Below the pieces are notes generated by a model, which did not search any database, had not been told where the DNA came from, and worked only from the letters and a program-made list of their open reading frames with translations. Shown piece by piece: positions 8,993 to 18,455 of a stretch of 64,000 nt of DNA (the stretch's first letter is position 1; each line of letters begins with the position of its first letter). The DNA is taken from NCBI GenBank assembly GCA_019187185.1, contig JABAQU010000001.1, positions 124,001-188,000 of the forward strand, read 5' to 3'. The translations under genes were made by a program, and so were the position numbers. The DNA is from Steroidobacteraceae bacterium. GTDB lineage: Bacteria; Pseudomonadota; Gammaproteobacteria; Steroidobacterales; Steroidobacteraceae.

Positions 8993-10321
8993 ATGCGAGT
9001 CACCATCTTCGGTTCCGGCTATGTCGGCCTCGTCACGGGCGCCTGCCTGTCCGACGCCGGCAATGATGTCCTCTGCGTCGATGTCGACGCGGGCAAGATC
9101 GAGCGGCTGAAGCAGGGCGAGGTCCCGATCCACGAGCCGGGGCTCGAGGCGCTGATCCGCAAGAACGCGGAAGCGGGGCGGCTGCGCTTCACCACTGATG
9201 CGGTGGAAGGAGTGAAACACGGCCTCTTTCAGCTGATCGCGGTCGGCACGCCGCCCGACGAGGATGGTTCGGCGGATCTGAAGTACGTGCTCGCGGTCGC
9301 CCGCACGATCGGTGAGCACCTTTCCGAGTACCGCGTCGTGATCGACAAGTCCACCGTGCCGGTCGGCACGGCGGACAAGGTGAAGGCGGAGATTGCCAAG
9401 GCGCTCGAGCAGCGCGGCGCGCAGGTCGAGTTCGACATCGTCTCGAACCCGGAGTTTCTCAAGGAGGGCGCGGCGATCGGCGATTTCATGAAGCCGGACC
9501 GCGTGATCGTCGGCACCGACAATCCACGCGTCAGCGAGCTGATGCGCGCGCTCTACGAGCCCTTCACGCGCAATCACGACCGGCTGATCGTGATGGACCT
9601 GCGCTCGGCGGAGCTGACGAAGTACGCCGCGAACGCGATGCTCGCGACCAAGATCAGCTTCATGAACGAGCTCGCGAACATCGCCGAGCGCGTCGGCGCG
9701 GACATCGAGAAGGTGCGCGTCGGCATCGGTTCGGACCCGCGCATTGGCTACAGCTTCATCTATCCCGGCACGGGCTACGGCGGCTCGTGCTTCCCGAAAG
9801 ACGTGCAGGCACTGATCCGTTCGTCGCATGCGGCGGGCCACGAGCCCGCGCTGCTCGAGGCGGTGGAGGCGGTGAACGAGCGCCAGAAGGCCTTCCTGGT
9901 CGGCAAGATCGCGAAGCACTTCGGGGGCAAGCTGAAGGGCCGCACGTTCGCGCTGTGGGGGCTCGCGTTCAAGCCGAATACCGACGACATGCGCGAGGCG
10001 CCGAGCCGCACGATCATGGAAAAGCTCTGGGCGGCGGGCGCGCGCGTGCGCGGCTACGACCCGGTGGCGGCCGACGAGGCGCGGCGGATCTACGGCGCGC
10101 GTGGTGATCTCGAATTGTGCGCGTCGGCGTACGAGGCGACGGAAGGCGCGGACGCGCTCGTGATTGCGACGGAATGGCAGGAGTTTCGCAGTCCCGATTT
10201 CGATCGCCTAAAGGCGGGCCTGAAGAATCCGGCGATTTTCGACGGGCGCAATCTCTACGACCCGCAGCTCCTCAGGCGTTTCGGCTTCACCTATTACGCG
10301 GTGGGGCGGGGCAGCCCGTAG
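8993..10321 (+). CDS. ugd: UDP-glucose 6-dehydrogenase
   Basis: A 442-residue cytoplasmic enzyme that oxidises UDP-glucose (or a related UDP-sugar) twice to the uronic acid with NAD+. The Rossmann motif [17 protein letters not shown] lies at residues 8-25. The catalytic region has [11 protein letters not shown] near 120, [14 protein letters not shown] near 155, and the nucleophile in [13 protein letters not shown] near 260-270. The C-terminal sugar-binding half has [17 protein letters not shown] near 325. It gives a glucuronate building block for the exopolysaccharide. It follows wecA with a 64-bp gap and ends one base before the convergent PIN gene. Confidence 0.95.
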   Translation: MRVTIFGSGYVGLVTGACLSDAGNDVLCVDVDAGKIERLKQGEVPIHEPGLEALIRKNAEAGRLRFTTDAVEGVKHGLFQLIAVGTPPDEDGSADLKYVLAVARTIGEHLSEYRVVIDKSTVPVGTADKVKAEIAKALEQRGAQVEFDIVSNPEFLKEGAAIGDFMKPDRVIVGTDNPRVSELMRALYEPFTRNHDRLIVMDLRSAELTKYAANAMLATKISFMNELANIAERVGADIEKVRVGIGSDPRIGYSFIYPGTGYGGSCFPKDVQALIRSSHAAGHEPALLEAVEAVNERQKAFLVGKIAKHFGGKLKGRTFALWGLAFKPNTDDMREAPSRTIMEKLWAAGARVRGYDPVAADEARRIYGARGDLELCASAYEATEGADALVIATEWQEFRSPDFDRLKAGLKNPAIFDGRNLYDPQLLRRFGFTYYAVGRGSP

Positions 10322-10732
10322 CTACGCAGGCAGGACCTGAATAGCCGCCTTCTCGGCCGCAAGTCGCAATCCTTTGTCTGCAGTGGCGAGTGGCAATCCG
10401 CGTCGCTTTGCCAGTTCCAGATAAGCGGCGTCGTATGTCGTCAGGCCATGTTTGCCGGCGAGTTCGAGCGTTGCGTCGTGAGCGCGCGTGAAACTCTCGG
10501 TGTCCATCCGGATCCTCAGCTTCGCCAGGGGGCCCAGGAGTTCGGTCGGCGATCGCGTCATTCGGCCGCGGCGCTGTGCCACCTGTACTGCATTCGCAAC
10601 CTCGAGCGACCAATGCACGGGTACCCAAGCCGCGCCTGTGGTGAGGCTCTCGAGCACTTCGAGCAGTTGGGGCGTAGCCTCGTCCTCGAACAGCCAGCCG
10701 AGCGTTACAGACGCATCGAGGACGATCATCAA
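10322..10732 (-). CDS. PIN-domain toxin (VapC-like)
   Basis: A 136-residue PIN-domain protein. The acidic residues that bind metal sit in the usual places: VLDASVTLGW (Asp near 6), SLEVANAVQ (Glu near 44), YDAAYLELA (Asp near 97) and TADKGLR (Asp near 117). The family cuts RNA, often tRNA or rRNA. Its ATG overlaps the stop of the upstream antitoxin by four bases, the normal antitoxin-toxin order. It converges head-on with ugd with no gap. RNase activity is expected from the family; the target is unknown. Confidence 0.85.
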   Translation of the reverse strand: MMIVLDASVTLGWLFEDEATPQLLEVLESLTTGAAWVPVHWSLEVANAVQVAQRRGRMTRSPTELLGPLAKLRIRMDTESFTRAHDATLELAGKHGLTTYDAAYLELAKRRGLPLATADKGLRLAAEKAAIQVLPA

Positions 10733-10971
10733 TATCGTCGCCCCTCGTTGATCAGCGCCTTCAAGTCGAGACCACCCAGCTTTTGGCCGGTTCGAAGTCT
10801 TTGCAATTCGTCGATGGCTTCCTGCGCAATGCGCTGGGACAGATGCTCTGCCGGCACCAAGCGTGCAACCGGCCTGCCATGTTTGGTAATGACCACTTCC
10901 TCGCCACTTTCGACGAGCGCAAGCAGTTCGCTGAGCCGGTTTTTTGCTTCAAATGCACCGATTTGCTTCAT
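10729..10971 (-). CDS. Phd/YefM-type antitoxin
   Basis: An 80-residue protein with the Phd/YefM fold signature at its N-terminus: IGAFEAKNRLSELLALVE, then GEEVVITKHGRPVARLVP up to about residue 42. The rest (about 43-80) would wrap the toxin. It probably binds its own promoter and blocks the PIN toxin encoded next. The promoter would lie in 10972-11106; a short A+T-rich stretch there contains CTAGCT/AGCTAG-like half-sites just upstream of the start. Confidence 0.85.
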   Translation of the reverse strand: MKQIGAFEAKNRLSELLALVESGEEVVITKHGRPVARLVPAEHLSQRIAQEAIDELQRLRTGQKLGGLDLKALINEGRRY

Positions 10972-11106
10972 GGTTCATTCTATCACGAAATAAGCTAGCT
11001 TCCAGCTAGATGTTTATCTCTACGTTGTGCCATGCAGTACCCGTGCGCAAGCGCCCTTCATGGGTATCATGCACCGCCGAAAAGCCCCTGAACGACAAGG
11101 ATTTCC

Positions 11107-12513
11107 GTGCTCATTCCCGTGATTCTCTCCGGCGGCGCCGGTACGCGCCTGTGGCCCCTCTCGCGCGAGCTGTACCCCAAGCAACTGCTGCCCCTGGTGG
11201 GGGAGCAGACGATGCTGCAGGCAACGGTGGGGCGCCTCGCCGGGACGGGCGCGGCGGGCCCCATTGTCGTCTGCAACGAGGCCCACCGCTTCATGGTGGC
11301 CGAGCAGTTGCGCCAGATCGACGTGGCGCCGCGCGCGATCCTGCTCGAGCCGGCCGGCCGCAATACGGCGCCGGCCATTGCGCTCGCCGCGCAGGCCGCG
11401 CTCGACTCGCTCCCGGGTGCCGATCCGATCCTGCTCGTGCTGCCGGCGGACCACGTGATCCGGGACGTGCCGGCGTTCCACAAGGCGATCCAGACCGCCG
11501 TCGCGGCAGCGGGCCTCGGGCACCTCGTCACCTTCGGCGTCGTGCCGACGGCGCCCGAGACGGGCTACGGCTACATCCAGCGCGGCGGACCGCTCGCGGG
11601 CGCCGCGCGCATTACCGCCTTCGTCGAGAAGCCCGCGCGGGCGGTCGCGGAGCAGTACCTGAAATCGGGCAACTATCTGTGGAACAGCGGCATGTTCGTG
11701 TTCCGCGCCTCACGTTACCTCGAGGAGCTGCGCCGGCACGCGCCCGATATCGCCGAAGCATGTGCGAAGTCGCTCGCCGGCGCGAAGCGCGACCTCGACT
11801 TCACGCGCGTCGAGGCGAAGTCGTTCGAGGCCTGTCGCAGCGATTCGATCGACTACGCGGTGATGGAAAAGACCGCCGACGCCGTCGTGGTGCCGCTCGA
11901 TGCGGGCTGGAGCGACGTCGGCTCCTGGTCGGCGCTGTACGAAGCGATCGACCGCGACGGGGCGGGCAACGTGTCGCAGGGCGACGTGATCGCCGAGGAC
12001 TCGAGCGGCAACTACCTCTTCTCGGAAAGCCGGTTGGTCGCGGCCGTGGGCCTGCGCGATCACGTCGTGGTCGAGACCAAGGACGCGGTGCTCGTCGCGC
12101 CGAAGGGCCGCGTGCAGGACGTGAAGAAGATCGTCGAGCGGCTGAAGAAGGACGGCCGCTACGAGCACTCGCTGCACCGCGAGGTGTATCGCCCGTGGGG
12201 CAGTTACGACAGCATCGAGAACGGCGAGCGCTACCAGGTGAAGCGCCTGTCGGTGAACCCCGGTGCCTCGATGTCGCTGCAGATGCATCACCACCGCGCC
12301 GAGCACTGGATCGTGGTGTCCGGCACCGCGCGCATAACGCGGGGCGAGGAGACGTTCCTCCTCGAGGAGAACCAGAGCACCTACATCCCGATTGGCACGA
12401 AGCACCGCATCGAGAATCCCGGCAAGATCATGCTGCACATGATCGAGGTGCAGTCGGGCAGCTATCTCGGCGAGGACGACATCGTGCGTTTCGAGGACAT
12501 CTACGGCCGATGA
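11107..12513 (+). CDS. manC: Bifunctional mannose-1-phosphate guanylyltransferase / mannose-6-phosphate isomerase
   Basis: A 468-residue two-domain enzyme (ManC/AlgA type). The N-terminal nucleotidyltransferase has [20 protein letters not shown] at residues 7-26, PADHVI near 116, FVEKP near 177 and WNSGMFVF near 195. The C-terminal cupin isomerase has [10 protein letters not shown] near 360, the metal-binding [10 protein letters not shown] near 395 and [13 protein letters not shown] near 430. It makes GDP-mannose from mannose-1-phosphate and interconverts fructose-6- and mannose-6-phosphate. The start is GTG with AAGGA seven bases upstream. It overlaps the next gene by four bases. Confidence 0.95.
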   Translation: MLIPVILSGGAGTRLWPLSRELYPKQLLPLVGEQTMLQATVGRLAGTGAAGPIVVCNEAHRFMVAEQLRQIDVAPRAILLEPAGRNTAPAIALAAQAALDSLPGADPILLVLPADHVIRDVPAFHKAIQTAVAAAGLGHLVTFGVVPTAPETGYGYIQRGGPLAGAARITAFVEKPARAVAEQYLKSGNYLWNSGMFVFRASRYLEELRRHAPDIAEACAKSLAGAKRDLDFTRVEAKSFEACRSDSIDYAVMEKTADAVVVPLDAGWSDVGSWSALYEAIDRDGAGNVSQGDVIAEDSSGNYLFSESRLVAAVGLRDHVVVETKDAVLVAPKGRVQDVKKIVERLKKDGRYEHSLHREVYRPWGSYDSIENGERYQVKRLSVNPGASMSLQMHHHRAEHWIVVSGTARITRGEETFLLEENQSTYIPIGTKHRIENPGKIMLHMIEVQSGSYLGEDDIVRFEDIYGR

Positions 12514-13610
12514 AGAACATTCACCTGATTGCGGCGGCGCGCCCGAACTTCATGAAGATCGCGCCGCTCTACCATGCCCTGTCCCGCGAGTCCTGGTGCC
12601 GCGCGTCGATCGTGCACACCGGGCAGCACTACGACCCGAACATGTCCGATGCGTTCTTCCGCGATCTCGCGATGCCGAAGCCGCACTTCCACCTCGAGAT
12701 CGGCAGCGGCTCGCACGCCGAGCAGACTGGCGGGGTGATGATGGCGTACGAGAAGGTCGCGGTCGCAGAAAAGCCCGACTGGATCGTGGTGGTGGGCGAT
12801 GTGAACTCGACCGCCGCCTGCGCGATGGTCGGCGCGAAGCTGTGGATCCCGGTGGTGCATCTCGAGGCGGGGCTGCGCAGCCGCGACCGGCGCATGCCCG
12901 AGGAGATCAATCGCCTCGTGACCGACGCGATCGCAGATGTGCTCTGGACACCGTCGCGCGACGGCGACGAGAACCTGCTGCGCGAGGGCGTGCCGGCCGA
13001 ACGCATCGAGTGCATCGGCAACATCATGATCGACAGCTACGAGATGATGCGCGGGGCGATCGAGGCCGACGCGACGCGCGGTGGGCTCGGGCTCGAGGCG
13101 GGCGGCTACGGCGTCGTGACGCTGCACCGGCCGTCAAATGTGGACACGCGCGAGGCGCTCGCGCCGCTCGTCGGGGCGCTGCTCGAAGTCTCGCGGCGCG
13201 TTCCGCTCGTCTTCGCGGTGCATCCGCGCACGCGCAAGAAATTGCAGGAATTTGGCCTGATGGAACGCCTTGCGGGCAGCGGCACGATCCGTGTGGTCGA
13301 CCCGCTGGGCTACATCCAGTTCATGAATCTCGTCACCGGTGCCCGCGTCGTGATCACCGATTCGGGCGGCGTGCAGGAAGAGACGACGTATCTTGGTATC
13401 CCGTGCCTCACGCTGCGCGAGAATACCGAGCGTCCGGTCACCGTGACCGAGGGGTCGAACCGGCTGGTGCAGCCGGGTGCGCTCGTCGCGGCGCTCGATG
13501 CGGTGCTGGCGCGGCCGGGCCGCGCGGGCCGGATTCCGGAACTCTGGGACGGGCACGCGGCGGATCGTGCCGTGGCGAGCCTGAAGCGGCGCAGTGGCGT
13601 TGCGGCGTAG
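12510..13610 (+). CDS. wecB: UDP-N-acetylglucosamine 2-epimerase (non-hydrolysing)
   Basis: A 366-residue enzyme starting at ATG within ATGA, coupled to manC. Motifs include [28 protein letters not shown] near 33-48, [14 protein letters not shown] near 95, [19 protein letters not shown] near 118-135, HPRTRKKL near 238 and [13 protein letters not shown] near 285. It converts UDP-GlcNAc to UDP-ManNAc for the glycan made by this locus. It is only distantly similar to the epimerase at 2937-4025, so the genome keeps two branches, one per polysaccharide cluster. Confidence 0.9.
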   Translation: MKNIHLIAAARPNFMKIAPLYHALSRESWCRASIVHTGQHYDPNMSDAFFRDLAMPKPHFHLEIGSGSHAEQTGGVMMAYEKVAVAEKPDWIVVVGDVNSTAACAMVGAKLWIPVVHLEAGLRSRDRRMPEEINRLVTDAIADVLWTPSRDGDENLLREGVPAERIECIGNIMIDSYEMMRGAIEADATRGGLGLEAGGYGVVTLHRPSNVDTREALAPLVGALLEVSRRVPLVFAVHPRTRKKLQEFGLMERLAGSGTIRVVDPLGYIQFMNLVTGARVVITDSGGVQEETTYLGIPCLTLRENTERPVTVTEGSNRLVQPGALVAALDAVLARPGRAGRIPELWDGHAADRAVASLKRRSGVAA

Positions 13611-13684
13611 CATCGGGATCTGGCGTATCTGCGCCACTGGGCTCGCGAGTTGACCGTGTTCGGTGAACTGTCGAAGATCGGGCC

Positions 13685-13921
13685 ATGATCGATACCACGC
13701 CGGACATGGCGAAGCGCGTGGCCGCTCGGCACGCGGCGATGACCGTCGAGGAGCGCGTGCGCGCGGCGGCGTCGATGTACCAGACGGCCCGCGCGATCGT
13801 CGAGGCGTCCATTCCCGCCAATATCCAGGGCGAGGAACGGCATTACGCTGTGCTGAAACGCTTCTATGGCGACGAGCTGCCCGAGGCGGCGCTTCGGGCC
13901 TGCGCGCGGGCGATGTCATAA
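13685..13921 (+). CDS. Small hypothetical protein
   Basis: A 78-residue, Ala- and Arg-rich, probably helical cytoplasmic protein with no signal peptide or membrane span. It sits between wecB and manB in the same direction and its stop is eight bases before the manB start, so it is probably co-transcribed. The central segment SMYQTARAIVEASIP and the C-terminal ERHYAVLKRFYGDELPEAA look like a conserved helical module but I do not recognise the family. Function unknown. Confidence 0.6.
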   Translation: MIDTTPDMAKRVAARHAAMTVEERVRAAASMYQTARAIVEASIPANIQGEERHYAVLKRFYGDELPEAALRACARAMS

Positions 13922-13929
13922 TCGCGCTC

Positions 13930-15324
13930 ATGAACCTCAAAGCCTTCAAAGCCTACGACGTCCGCGGCCGCATCCCGGACGAGATCAACACCGATCTCGC
14001 GCGCCGGCTCGGGCACGCTTACGCCGCGTTCGTGAAGCCGAAGAAGGTCATCGTCGGGCGCGACATCCGCCATTCGAGCGAGGAACTGGTCCAGGCGCTC
14101 ACCGAGGGGCTGCTCGAAAGCGGCGTCGATGTGTACGACATCGGGCTGTGCGGCACCGAGGGCGTGTACTTCGCCACCTTCGCCGAGAAGATGGATGGCG
14201 GCATCATGGTGACCGCGAGCCACAATCCGCCCGACTACAACGGCATGAAGTTCGTGCGCGAGGGCTCGCGCCCGATCAGCGGCGACACGGGCCTTTTCGA
14301 GATGCGCGACTGGATCGCCGCGCAAATAACCGAAAAGCTGGAACCCGGCACCAATTCTTTCGGTTATTCGGCGGGGAAGCGGCGGGCGCTGGCGACGGGC
14401 GCGAAGTATCTCGAGCACCTGCTCGGTTACGTCGACCGCTCGAAGCTGCGCAAGCTCAAGGTCGTCGTGAACGCCGGCAATGGCGGAGCGGGGCTCATCG
14501 TCGACCAGCTCGAGCCGCACCTGCCGTTCGAGTTCGTGAAGCTGAACAACGCGCCTGACGGCTCGTTCCCGAACGGCGTGCCGAACCCGATGATCGAGGC
14601 GAACCGCGCGCCGACGATCGAGGCGATCCGCAAGCACGGCGCCGACGTCGGCCTCGCCTGGGACGGCGACTACGACCGCTGCTTCTTCTTCGACGAGCAG
14701 GGCACGTTCATCGAGGGTTATTACCTCGTCGGGCTCCTCGCCGAGGTATTCCTGAAGCGCGAGAAGGGCGGGCGCATCGTGCACGACCCGCGCCTCACCT
14801 GGAACACGCTCGACGTGGTCGAGAAAAACGGCGGCAAGGCCGTGCTGTCGAAGTCGGGCCACGCCTTCATCAAGCAGGTGATGCGCGACGTCGACGGCAT
14901 CTACGGCGGCGAGATGAGCGCGCACCACTACTTCCGCGACTTCTCCTACTGCGACAGCGGCATGATCCCGTGGCTCGTCGTGCTGCAGGTGATGTGCGAA
15001 TCGGGCAAGTCGCTCTCCGAACTCGTCGGTGAGCGCATGCGCCTCTTTCCCGCGAGCGGCGAGATCAACCGCCGTGTACCCGACGGTCCGGCCACCATCA
15101 AGGCCATTCAGGCGATGTATCAGCCGAAGGCGACCTCGGTCGACTTCACGGACGGCCTGTCGCTCGAATTCGACCGCTGGCGCATGAACCTGCGCACCTC
15201 GAACACCGAGCCGCTGATTCGCCTGAATGTCGAGAGCCGCGGCGATGCGGCGCTGATGCGCGCGAAAACCGACGAGGTGCTCGGCGAGTTGGCGAAGCTC
15301 GGCGCGGTCGCGGCGGATCATTGA
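13930..15324 (+). CDS. manB: Phosphomannomutase (ManB/CpsG type)
   Basis: A 464-residue alpha-D-phosphohexomutase that converts mannose-6- to mannose-1-phosphate for ManC. The four domains are marked by AYDVRGRIPDE at 9-19, the phosphoserine loop TASHNPPDYNGMK near 96-108, the metal loop WDGDYDRCFFF near 240-250, GEMSAHHYFRDF near 322 and the phosphate-binding RTSNTEPLIRLN near 421. The start gives the usual MNLKAFKAYDVRG beginning. Around residues 133-148 a copy of the dispersed repeat described below runs in frame through a surface-loop region. The mutase may also act on glucose phosphates, as AlgC does. Confidence 0.92.
   Translation: MNLKAFKAYDVRGRIPDEINTDLARRLGHAYAAFVKPKKVIVGRDIRHSSEELVQALTEGLLESGVDVYDIGLCGTEGVYFATFAEKMDGGIMVTASHNPPDYNGMKFVREGSRPISGDTGLFEMRDWIAAQITEKLEPGTNSFGYSAGKRRALATGAKYLEHLLGYVDRSKLRKLKVVVNAGNGGAGLIVDQLEPHLPFEFVKLNNAPDGSFPNGVPNPMIEANRAPTIEAIRKHGADVGLAWDGDYDRCFFFDEQGTFIEGYYLVGLLAEVFLKREKGGRIVHDPRLTWNTLDVVEKNGGKAVLSKSGHAFIKQVMRDVDGIYGGEMSAHHYFRDFSYCDSGMIPWLVVLQVMCESGKSLSELVGERMRLFPASGEINRRVPDGPATIKAIQAMYQPKATSVDFTDGLSLEFDRWRMNLRTSNTEPLIRLNVESRGDAALMRAKTDEVLGELAKLGAVAADH
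14325..14371. repeat. Dispersed repeat copy inside manB
   Basis: This stretch contains AATAACCGAAAA (14325-14336), AACCCGGCACCA (14342-14353) and TTTCGGTTATTCGG (14358-14371). The first two blocks match one arm of the 38599-38676 inverted repeat in reverse orientation, with a small insertion; the third matches the other arm. The frame stays open, giving ITEKLEPGTNSFGYS in the protein. Confidence 0.6.
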
Positions 15325-15351
15325 GCGGCAATCGACAGGCAGGTTCCTCGA

Positions 15352-15633
15352 ATGTCAGTCAAGGCAATCGTCCTCATCAAGGCGCAGACGGACCAGGTGT
15401 CGCGCCTCGCCCGGAGCATCGCCGAGGTCGCGGGCGTCAGCGAGGTGTACTCCGTGGCCGGCCAGTACGACCTCGTCGCGCTCGTGCATGCCCGCGACAA
15501 TGAAGGCCTCGCCGGAATCGTCAGTGACGGCATCCGGCGCCTCGAGGGAATTTCGTATTCGGAAACGCTGATCGCGTTCCGGACGCTGTCGAAGGCCCAG
15601 GTCGCGACCACGCACTCCGTCGGGCTCGACTGA
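15352..15633 (+). CDS. Stand-alone Lrp/AsnC ligand-binding (RAM) domain protein
   Basis: A 93-residue protein with the Lrp/AsnC C-terminal alpha-beta sandwich and no DNA-binding helix-turn-helix. The core is AIVLIKAQTDQVSRLARSIA, VAGVSEVYSVAGQYDLVALVHA and GIRRLEGISYSETLIAF. Such single-domain proteins bind amino acids or other small molecules and may modulate full-length Lrp relatives by forming mixed oligomers. It follows manB by 27 bp but its link to sugar metabolism is unclear. Confidence 0.85.
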   Translation: MSVKAIVLIKAQTDQVSRLARSIAEVAGVSEVYSVAGQYDLVALVHARDNEGLAGIVSDGIRRLEGISYSETLIAFRTLSKAQVATTHSVGLD

Positions 15634-15664
15634 GCAGGACCGCAAGCGTCGGTGCATTGGCCTG

Positions 15665-15715
15665 TTGAACCGTGACCTGGATCAGGTGTAAAGTAACTGG
15701 CGTAAATCGCTTTAC
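15665..15715 (+). promoter_or_regulatory. Candidate promoter/operator of the AbrB-PIN pair
   Basis: TTGAAC (15665-15670) and TAAAGT (15689-15694) are spaced by 18 bases like a -35/-10 pair, 35 bp before the antitoxin start. An inverted repeat GTAAAG (15688-15693) and CTTTAC (15710-15715) overlaps the -10 box, where an AbrB-type antitoxin could bind and repress. Placed by pattern only. Confidence 0.4.
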
Positions 15716-15728
15716 CGAGTATGCCCAC

Positions 15729-15956
15729 ATGCGAAACGTCGTCACGTTGAGCAGCAAGTATCAGGTCGTCATCCCGCGCGCGGCACGCGAGGCGATGTCA
15801 CTGGAGGCGGGCGACGAGCTGCTCGTGCTCTGCAAGCCGGACCGCGTCGTGATGATTCCAAAGCCACGCAGTTTCCGGGCGAAGACCGCCGGTTTGCACG
15901 GTGAAGTCTGGCAGGGTGCGCGGGCTTACTTGCAGGATGAGCGCAACACCTGGTAG
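15729..15956 (+). CDS. AbrB/SpoVT-type antitoxin (VapB-like)
   Basis: A 75-residue protein with a swapped-hairpin AbrB domain at the N-terminus: RNVVTLSSKYQVVIPRAARE, then LEAGDELLVLCKPDRVVMIPKP. The tail from about residue 45 would contact the toxin. ATG at 15729 is chosen since upstream sequence in frame is not family-like. The gene overlaps the PIN gene by 20 bp, so the two are one operon. Confidence 0.85.
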   Translation: MRNVVTLSSKYQVVIPRAAREAMSLEAGDELLVLCKPDRVVMIPKPRSFRAKTAGLHGEVWQGARAYLQDERNTW

Positions 15957-16413
15957 GCCCGCTCTGGTTCGGGAGAAGCGGCGCAGCCGCCTCCTGCTCG
16001 ATACGAGCGTCTGGATCTACCACTTCCAGCAGCACCCGGAGTTTGGCGCGGCCGCCAATCGGGTGCTGCACGACATCGAATCCGGCGTGGCCGAAGGGCT
16101 CGTGTCCGAACTGTCGCTGCTCGAGCTGACAGTGCACCCGTTGCGCCTCGGTCGGCAGGATGTCGCCGACGACTACGAGCTGCTGCTGACCGAGTTCCCG
16201 CATCTCGTACTCGTACCAGCCACTCGCGAGATCCTGCTCGACGCGGCCGCTCTGCGCGCCGCCCATGGGTTGCGCACACCGGATGCGATACATCTCGCCA
16301 CCGCGATTCACGGCGGCGCTACTGCAGTGGTCACCAACGACGCGTCCTGGTGTCGCGTTCGCGAAGTGCGCGTCATCGCGCTCGCGCAATATCGCTCCGG
16401 TCAAAAGGAATAG
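15937..16413 (+). CDS. PIN-domain toxin (VapC-like)
   Basis: A 158-residue PIN protein. The start ATG lies inside the antitoxin gene with AGG just upstream. Acidic metal ligands are in LLLDTSVWIYHF near residue 22, SELSLLELTVHP near 52, RTPDAIHLATA near 113 and VVTNDASWCRV near 132. The family is made of ribonucleases neutralised by the cognate antitoxin. It is unlike the PIN protein at 10322-10732, so the two systems were gained independently. Its 3' end overlaps the convergent TonB receptor by 13 bp. Confidence 0.85.
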   Translation: MSATPGRPALVREKRRSRLLLDTSVWIYHFQQHPEFGAAANRVLHDIESGVAEGLVSELSLLELTVHPLRLGRQDVADDYELLLTEFPHLVLVPATREILLDAAALRAAHGLRTPDAIHLATAIHGGATAVVTNDASWCRVREVRVIALAQYRSGQKE

Positions 16414-18455
16414 TGCACGGTGCCGCGCAGCGTGCGCGGCTCGGCGGGGTGGAAGTGCAGGTCTTCGACCGGCGCAGCCTCGCCCGGAAGTCGGGACTCG
16501 TAGTAGTAGGTGATGTCGTCGACCTTGCGATCGAACGCATTGAAGAGCTGCAGTGCGATGCGCCAGTGATCGCCGATGCGACGGCCCGCCTCGACGTTCA
16601 CCAGCGTCGAGCCGGGCGCGCGGACGCTGTTGTCCTCGATGAGGGCGGCGGGGCCGAGGTAGCGTACGCGCACGCCACCGAACCAGCCCGAATCGCGCGT
16701 CACGGTGAGGCCGAGCGAGGCGACCCGCTCGATGGCGCCCGGAATCCGGTTGCCGACGATGTCCTGGTCGCGGAATCGTGCTGACGATGCCGCAAAATCC
16801 GCATCGAGGATCAGCCAGTCGAGGGGCCGCGAGTAGACGCCGAGCTCGACGCCTTCGCGACGACTCGGCCGCGTCGCCTCGGTCGTGCCGCCATCGCCGA
16901 CGAACAGCAGCTCCGAGGCGAGATCGAGCCGCCAGATCGACAGCGAGACCTGCGTGCGCGGGACGAGTGCGGTGCGCAGGCCGAGTTCCGTGCCGTCCGC
17001 GCGGGCGAGCGGCGTGACGCGATCGACCGGGGTAACTCCGTCAGTCGGGTCGACCGCGATCGTCGCCCCGCGCACGTCGTTGCTGTGAAAGCCGCGGCCC
17101 GCCGCGACGAAGAATTCCGTGTCCCGCCACGGGCCGAGCGCGATCGAGCCCTTCGGGCTCACGAGCGAGTCGTGACCAGCGCCCGAGTTTACAGCGCGAT
17201 CGCTCGCGACGTCGTAGTCGAGGCGGTCGACGCGCACACCGACCTCGCTGCGCAGCCACGGGGACCACCGCGTCGCCATCGCGGTCCACGCGCTGGTGAG
17301 CGCCTGTGCGATGCGATCTTCTCGGATCGTCTCGCGGCGCGCGCGGGCGGTCGTGAGGTACAGGCCTACGGGGGAAATATCGTCCGCACGTACGTCGATG
17401 CCGATGTGCCAGGTGCTTTCGCCCGCGCCCAGCGCGAGCGGCTGAGACCACGTGAGGGCCCCGCCGTACACGCGCCGGTCATCCGACTGCTCGAACTGGT
17501 CGCCGTTCACCGGATCGAGCGCGTAGGTGAAATTTGAGTAGAGCTGCAGCGCATAGTCGATGGCATAGGCGCTGAACTCGAGCCGCCCCGGCGCCAGGCT
17601 GCGATGACCCGCGGCTGACAGCGAGTAGCGGTGCGAGCGACCCCCTGCCGTCGGGTCGATGAAGCCGAAGCGGTCGAGGCGGCCGTCGAGCACCGCACGC
17701 CGTGGAATCTGGTCGGTCGCGGTCCACTCGCTGTCGTAGCCCATGAGGGATACCTGGAGGCCGGAGTCTTCGGTGCGCTGCGACCAGCGCAGCACGGCGT
17801 TTGCCTTGCGCAGGTCCTGCGGCAGGGCCCAAGGGCCGTCACTGCCGTCATACTCGGCAGCCGCGAGGAGTGTGCCCGGGCCGAACGCCACGGCACCGGC
17901 GGCCACCGCGCGTGCGTAGCTCGCCTCGCCGGCGCTCACCGCGACGAACGGCCGCACGGCCTCGGCGAAGCGCAGATCGGCGGCGCCCGCGGCCGAGAAG
18001 TTGCCGAGATCGGCGTAGTACGTGCCCTTGCGGTAGACGACGCGGTCGACGAGTTCGGGAATCACGAAGTTCACGTCCATGTAACCCTGACCGTGGCCGT
18101 GTGTCGGCATGTTCACCGGCACTCCGTCCACATGGGTCGTGAAATCGGTGCCGTGATCGAGATTGAAGCCGCGCAGGAAGTACTGGTTCGCCTTGCCGTC
18201 GCCCGTGTGCTGCGTGACGATGAGCCCGGGCACCGTCTCGAGCAGCTCGCCGACGCGCAGCAACGGGCGATGCTCGAGCTGTTCGCCGAGTACGGTACCT
18301 TCGCTCGCGGCACGCGGCGCGCCGCCGAGCGTGAGTCGCCGCGCATGCACCGTCACTTCGTCGAGCCCGGCGCCCGTCACGCCGCCGGCAAGAAGCGGGC
18401 CGGCCAGCGCGGTGGCGACTACGGCGCTCAGTGTGAGCGCGCTGCCTCGTATCAC
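16401..18455 (-). CDS. TonB-dependent outer-membrane receptor, candidate nickel receptor
   Basis: A 684-residue outer-membrane receptor. GTG at 18455 overlaps the NiCoT stop (GTGA) and is followed by a signal peptide (SALTLSAVVATALAGPLLAGG). The plug domain has RPLLRVGELLETVPGLIVTQ near 60, QYFLRGFNLDHGTDF near 90 and DVNFVIPELVDRVVYRKG near 120. The rest is a 22-strand barrel ending in VHYSF, a normal C-terminal beta-signal with aromatic end. The plug is His-rich (FNLDHGTDFTTH, MPTHGHGQG), fitting a metal cargo. Linkage to the NiCoT and NikR genes suggests nickel uptake; this is inference, the receptor fold is firm. Confidence 0.85.
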   Translation of the reverse strand: MIRGSALTLSAVVATALAGPLLAGGVTGAGLDEVTVHARRLTLGGAPRAASEGTVLGEQLEHRPLLRVGELLETVPGLIVTQHTGDGKANQYFLRGFNLDHGTDFTTHVDGVPVNMPTHGHGQGYMDVNFVIPELVDRVVYRKGTYYADLGNFSAAGAADLRFAEAVRPFVAVSAGEASYARAVAAGAVAFGPGTLLAAAEYDGSDGPWALPQDLRKANAVLRWSQRTEDSGLQVSLMGYDSEWTATDQIPRRAVLDGRLDRFGFIDPTAGGRSHRYSLSAAGHRSLAPGRLEFSAYAIDYALQLYSNFTYALDPVNGDQFEQSDDRRVYGGALTWSQPLALGAGESTWHIGIDVRADDISPVGLYLTTARARRETIREDRIAQALTSAWTAMATRWSPWLRSEVGVRVDRLDYDVASDRAVNSGAGHDSLVSPKGSIALGPWRDTEFFVAAGRGFHSNDVRGATIAVDPTDGVTPVDRVTPLARADGTELGLRTALVPRTQVSLSIWRLDLASELLFVGDGGTTEATRPSRREGVELGVYSRPLDWLILDADFAASSARFRDQDIVGNRIPGAIERVASLGLTVTRDSGWFGGVRVRYLGPAALIEDNSVRAPGSTLVNVEAGRRIGDHWRIALQLFNAFDRKVDDITYYYESRLPGEAAPVEDLHFHPAEPRTLRGTVHYSF

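Noticed and set aside
11010..12509. A long open frame on the + strand joined to wecB
   Set aside because: It lies in the manC coding region in another frame and has an Arg/Ala-rich composition typical of shadow frames in G+C-rich DNA. The WecB start is at 12510.
13864..15321. Long - strand open frame opposite manB
   Set aside because: Its protein is Arg/His/Val-rich with no domain, as expected for the complement of a G+C-rich gene; manB on the + strand is a clear family member.
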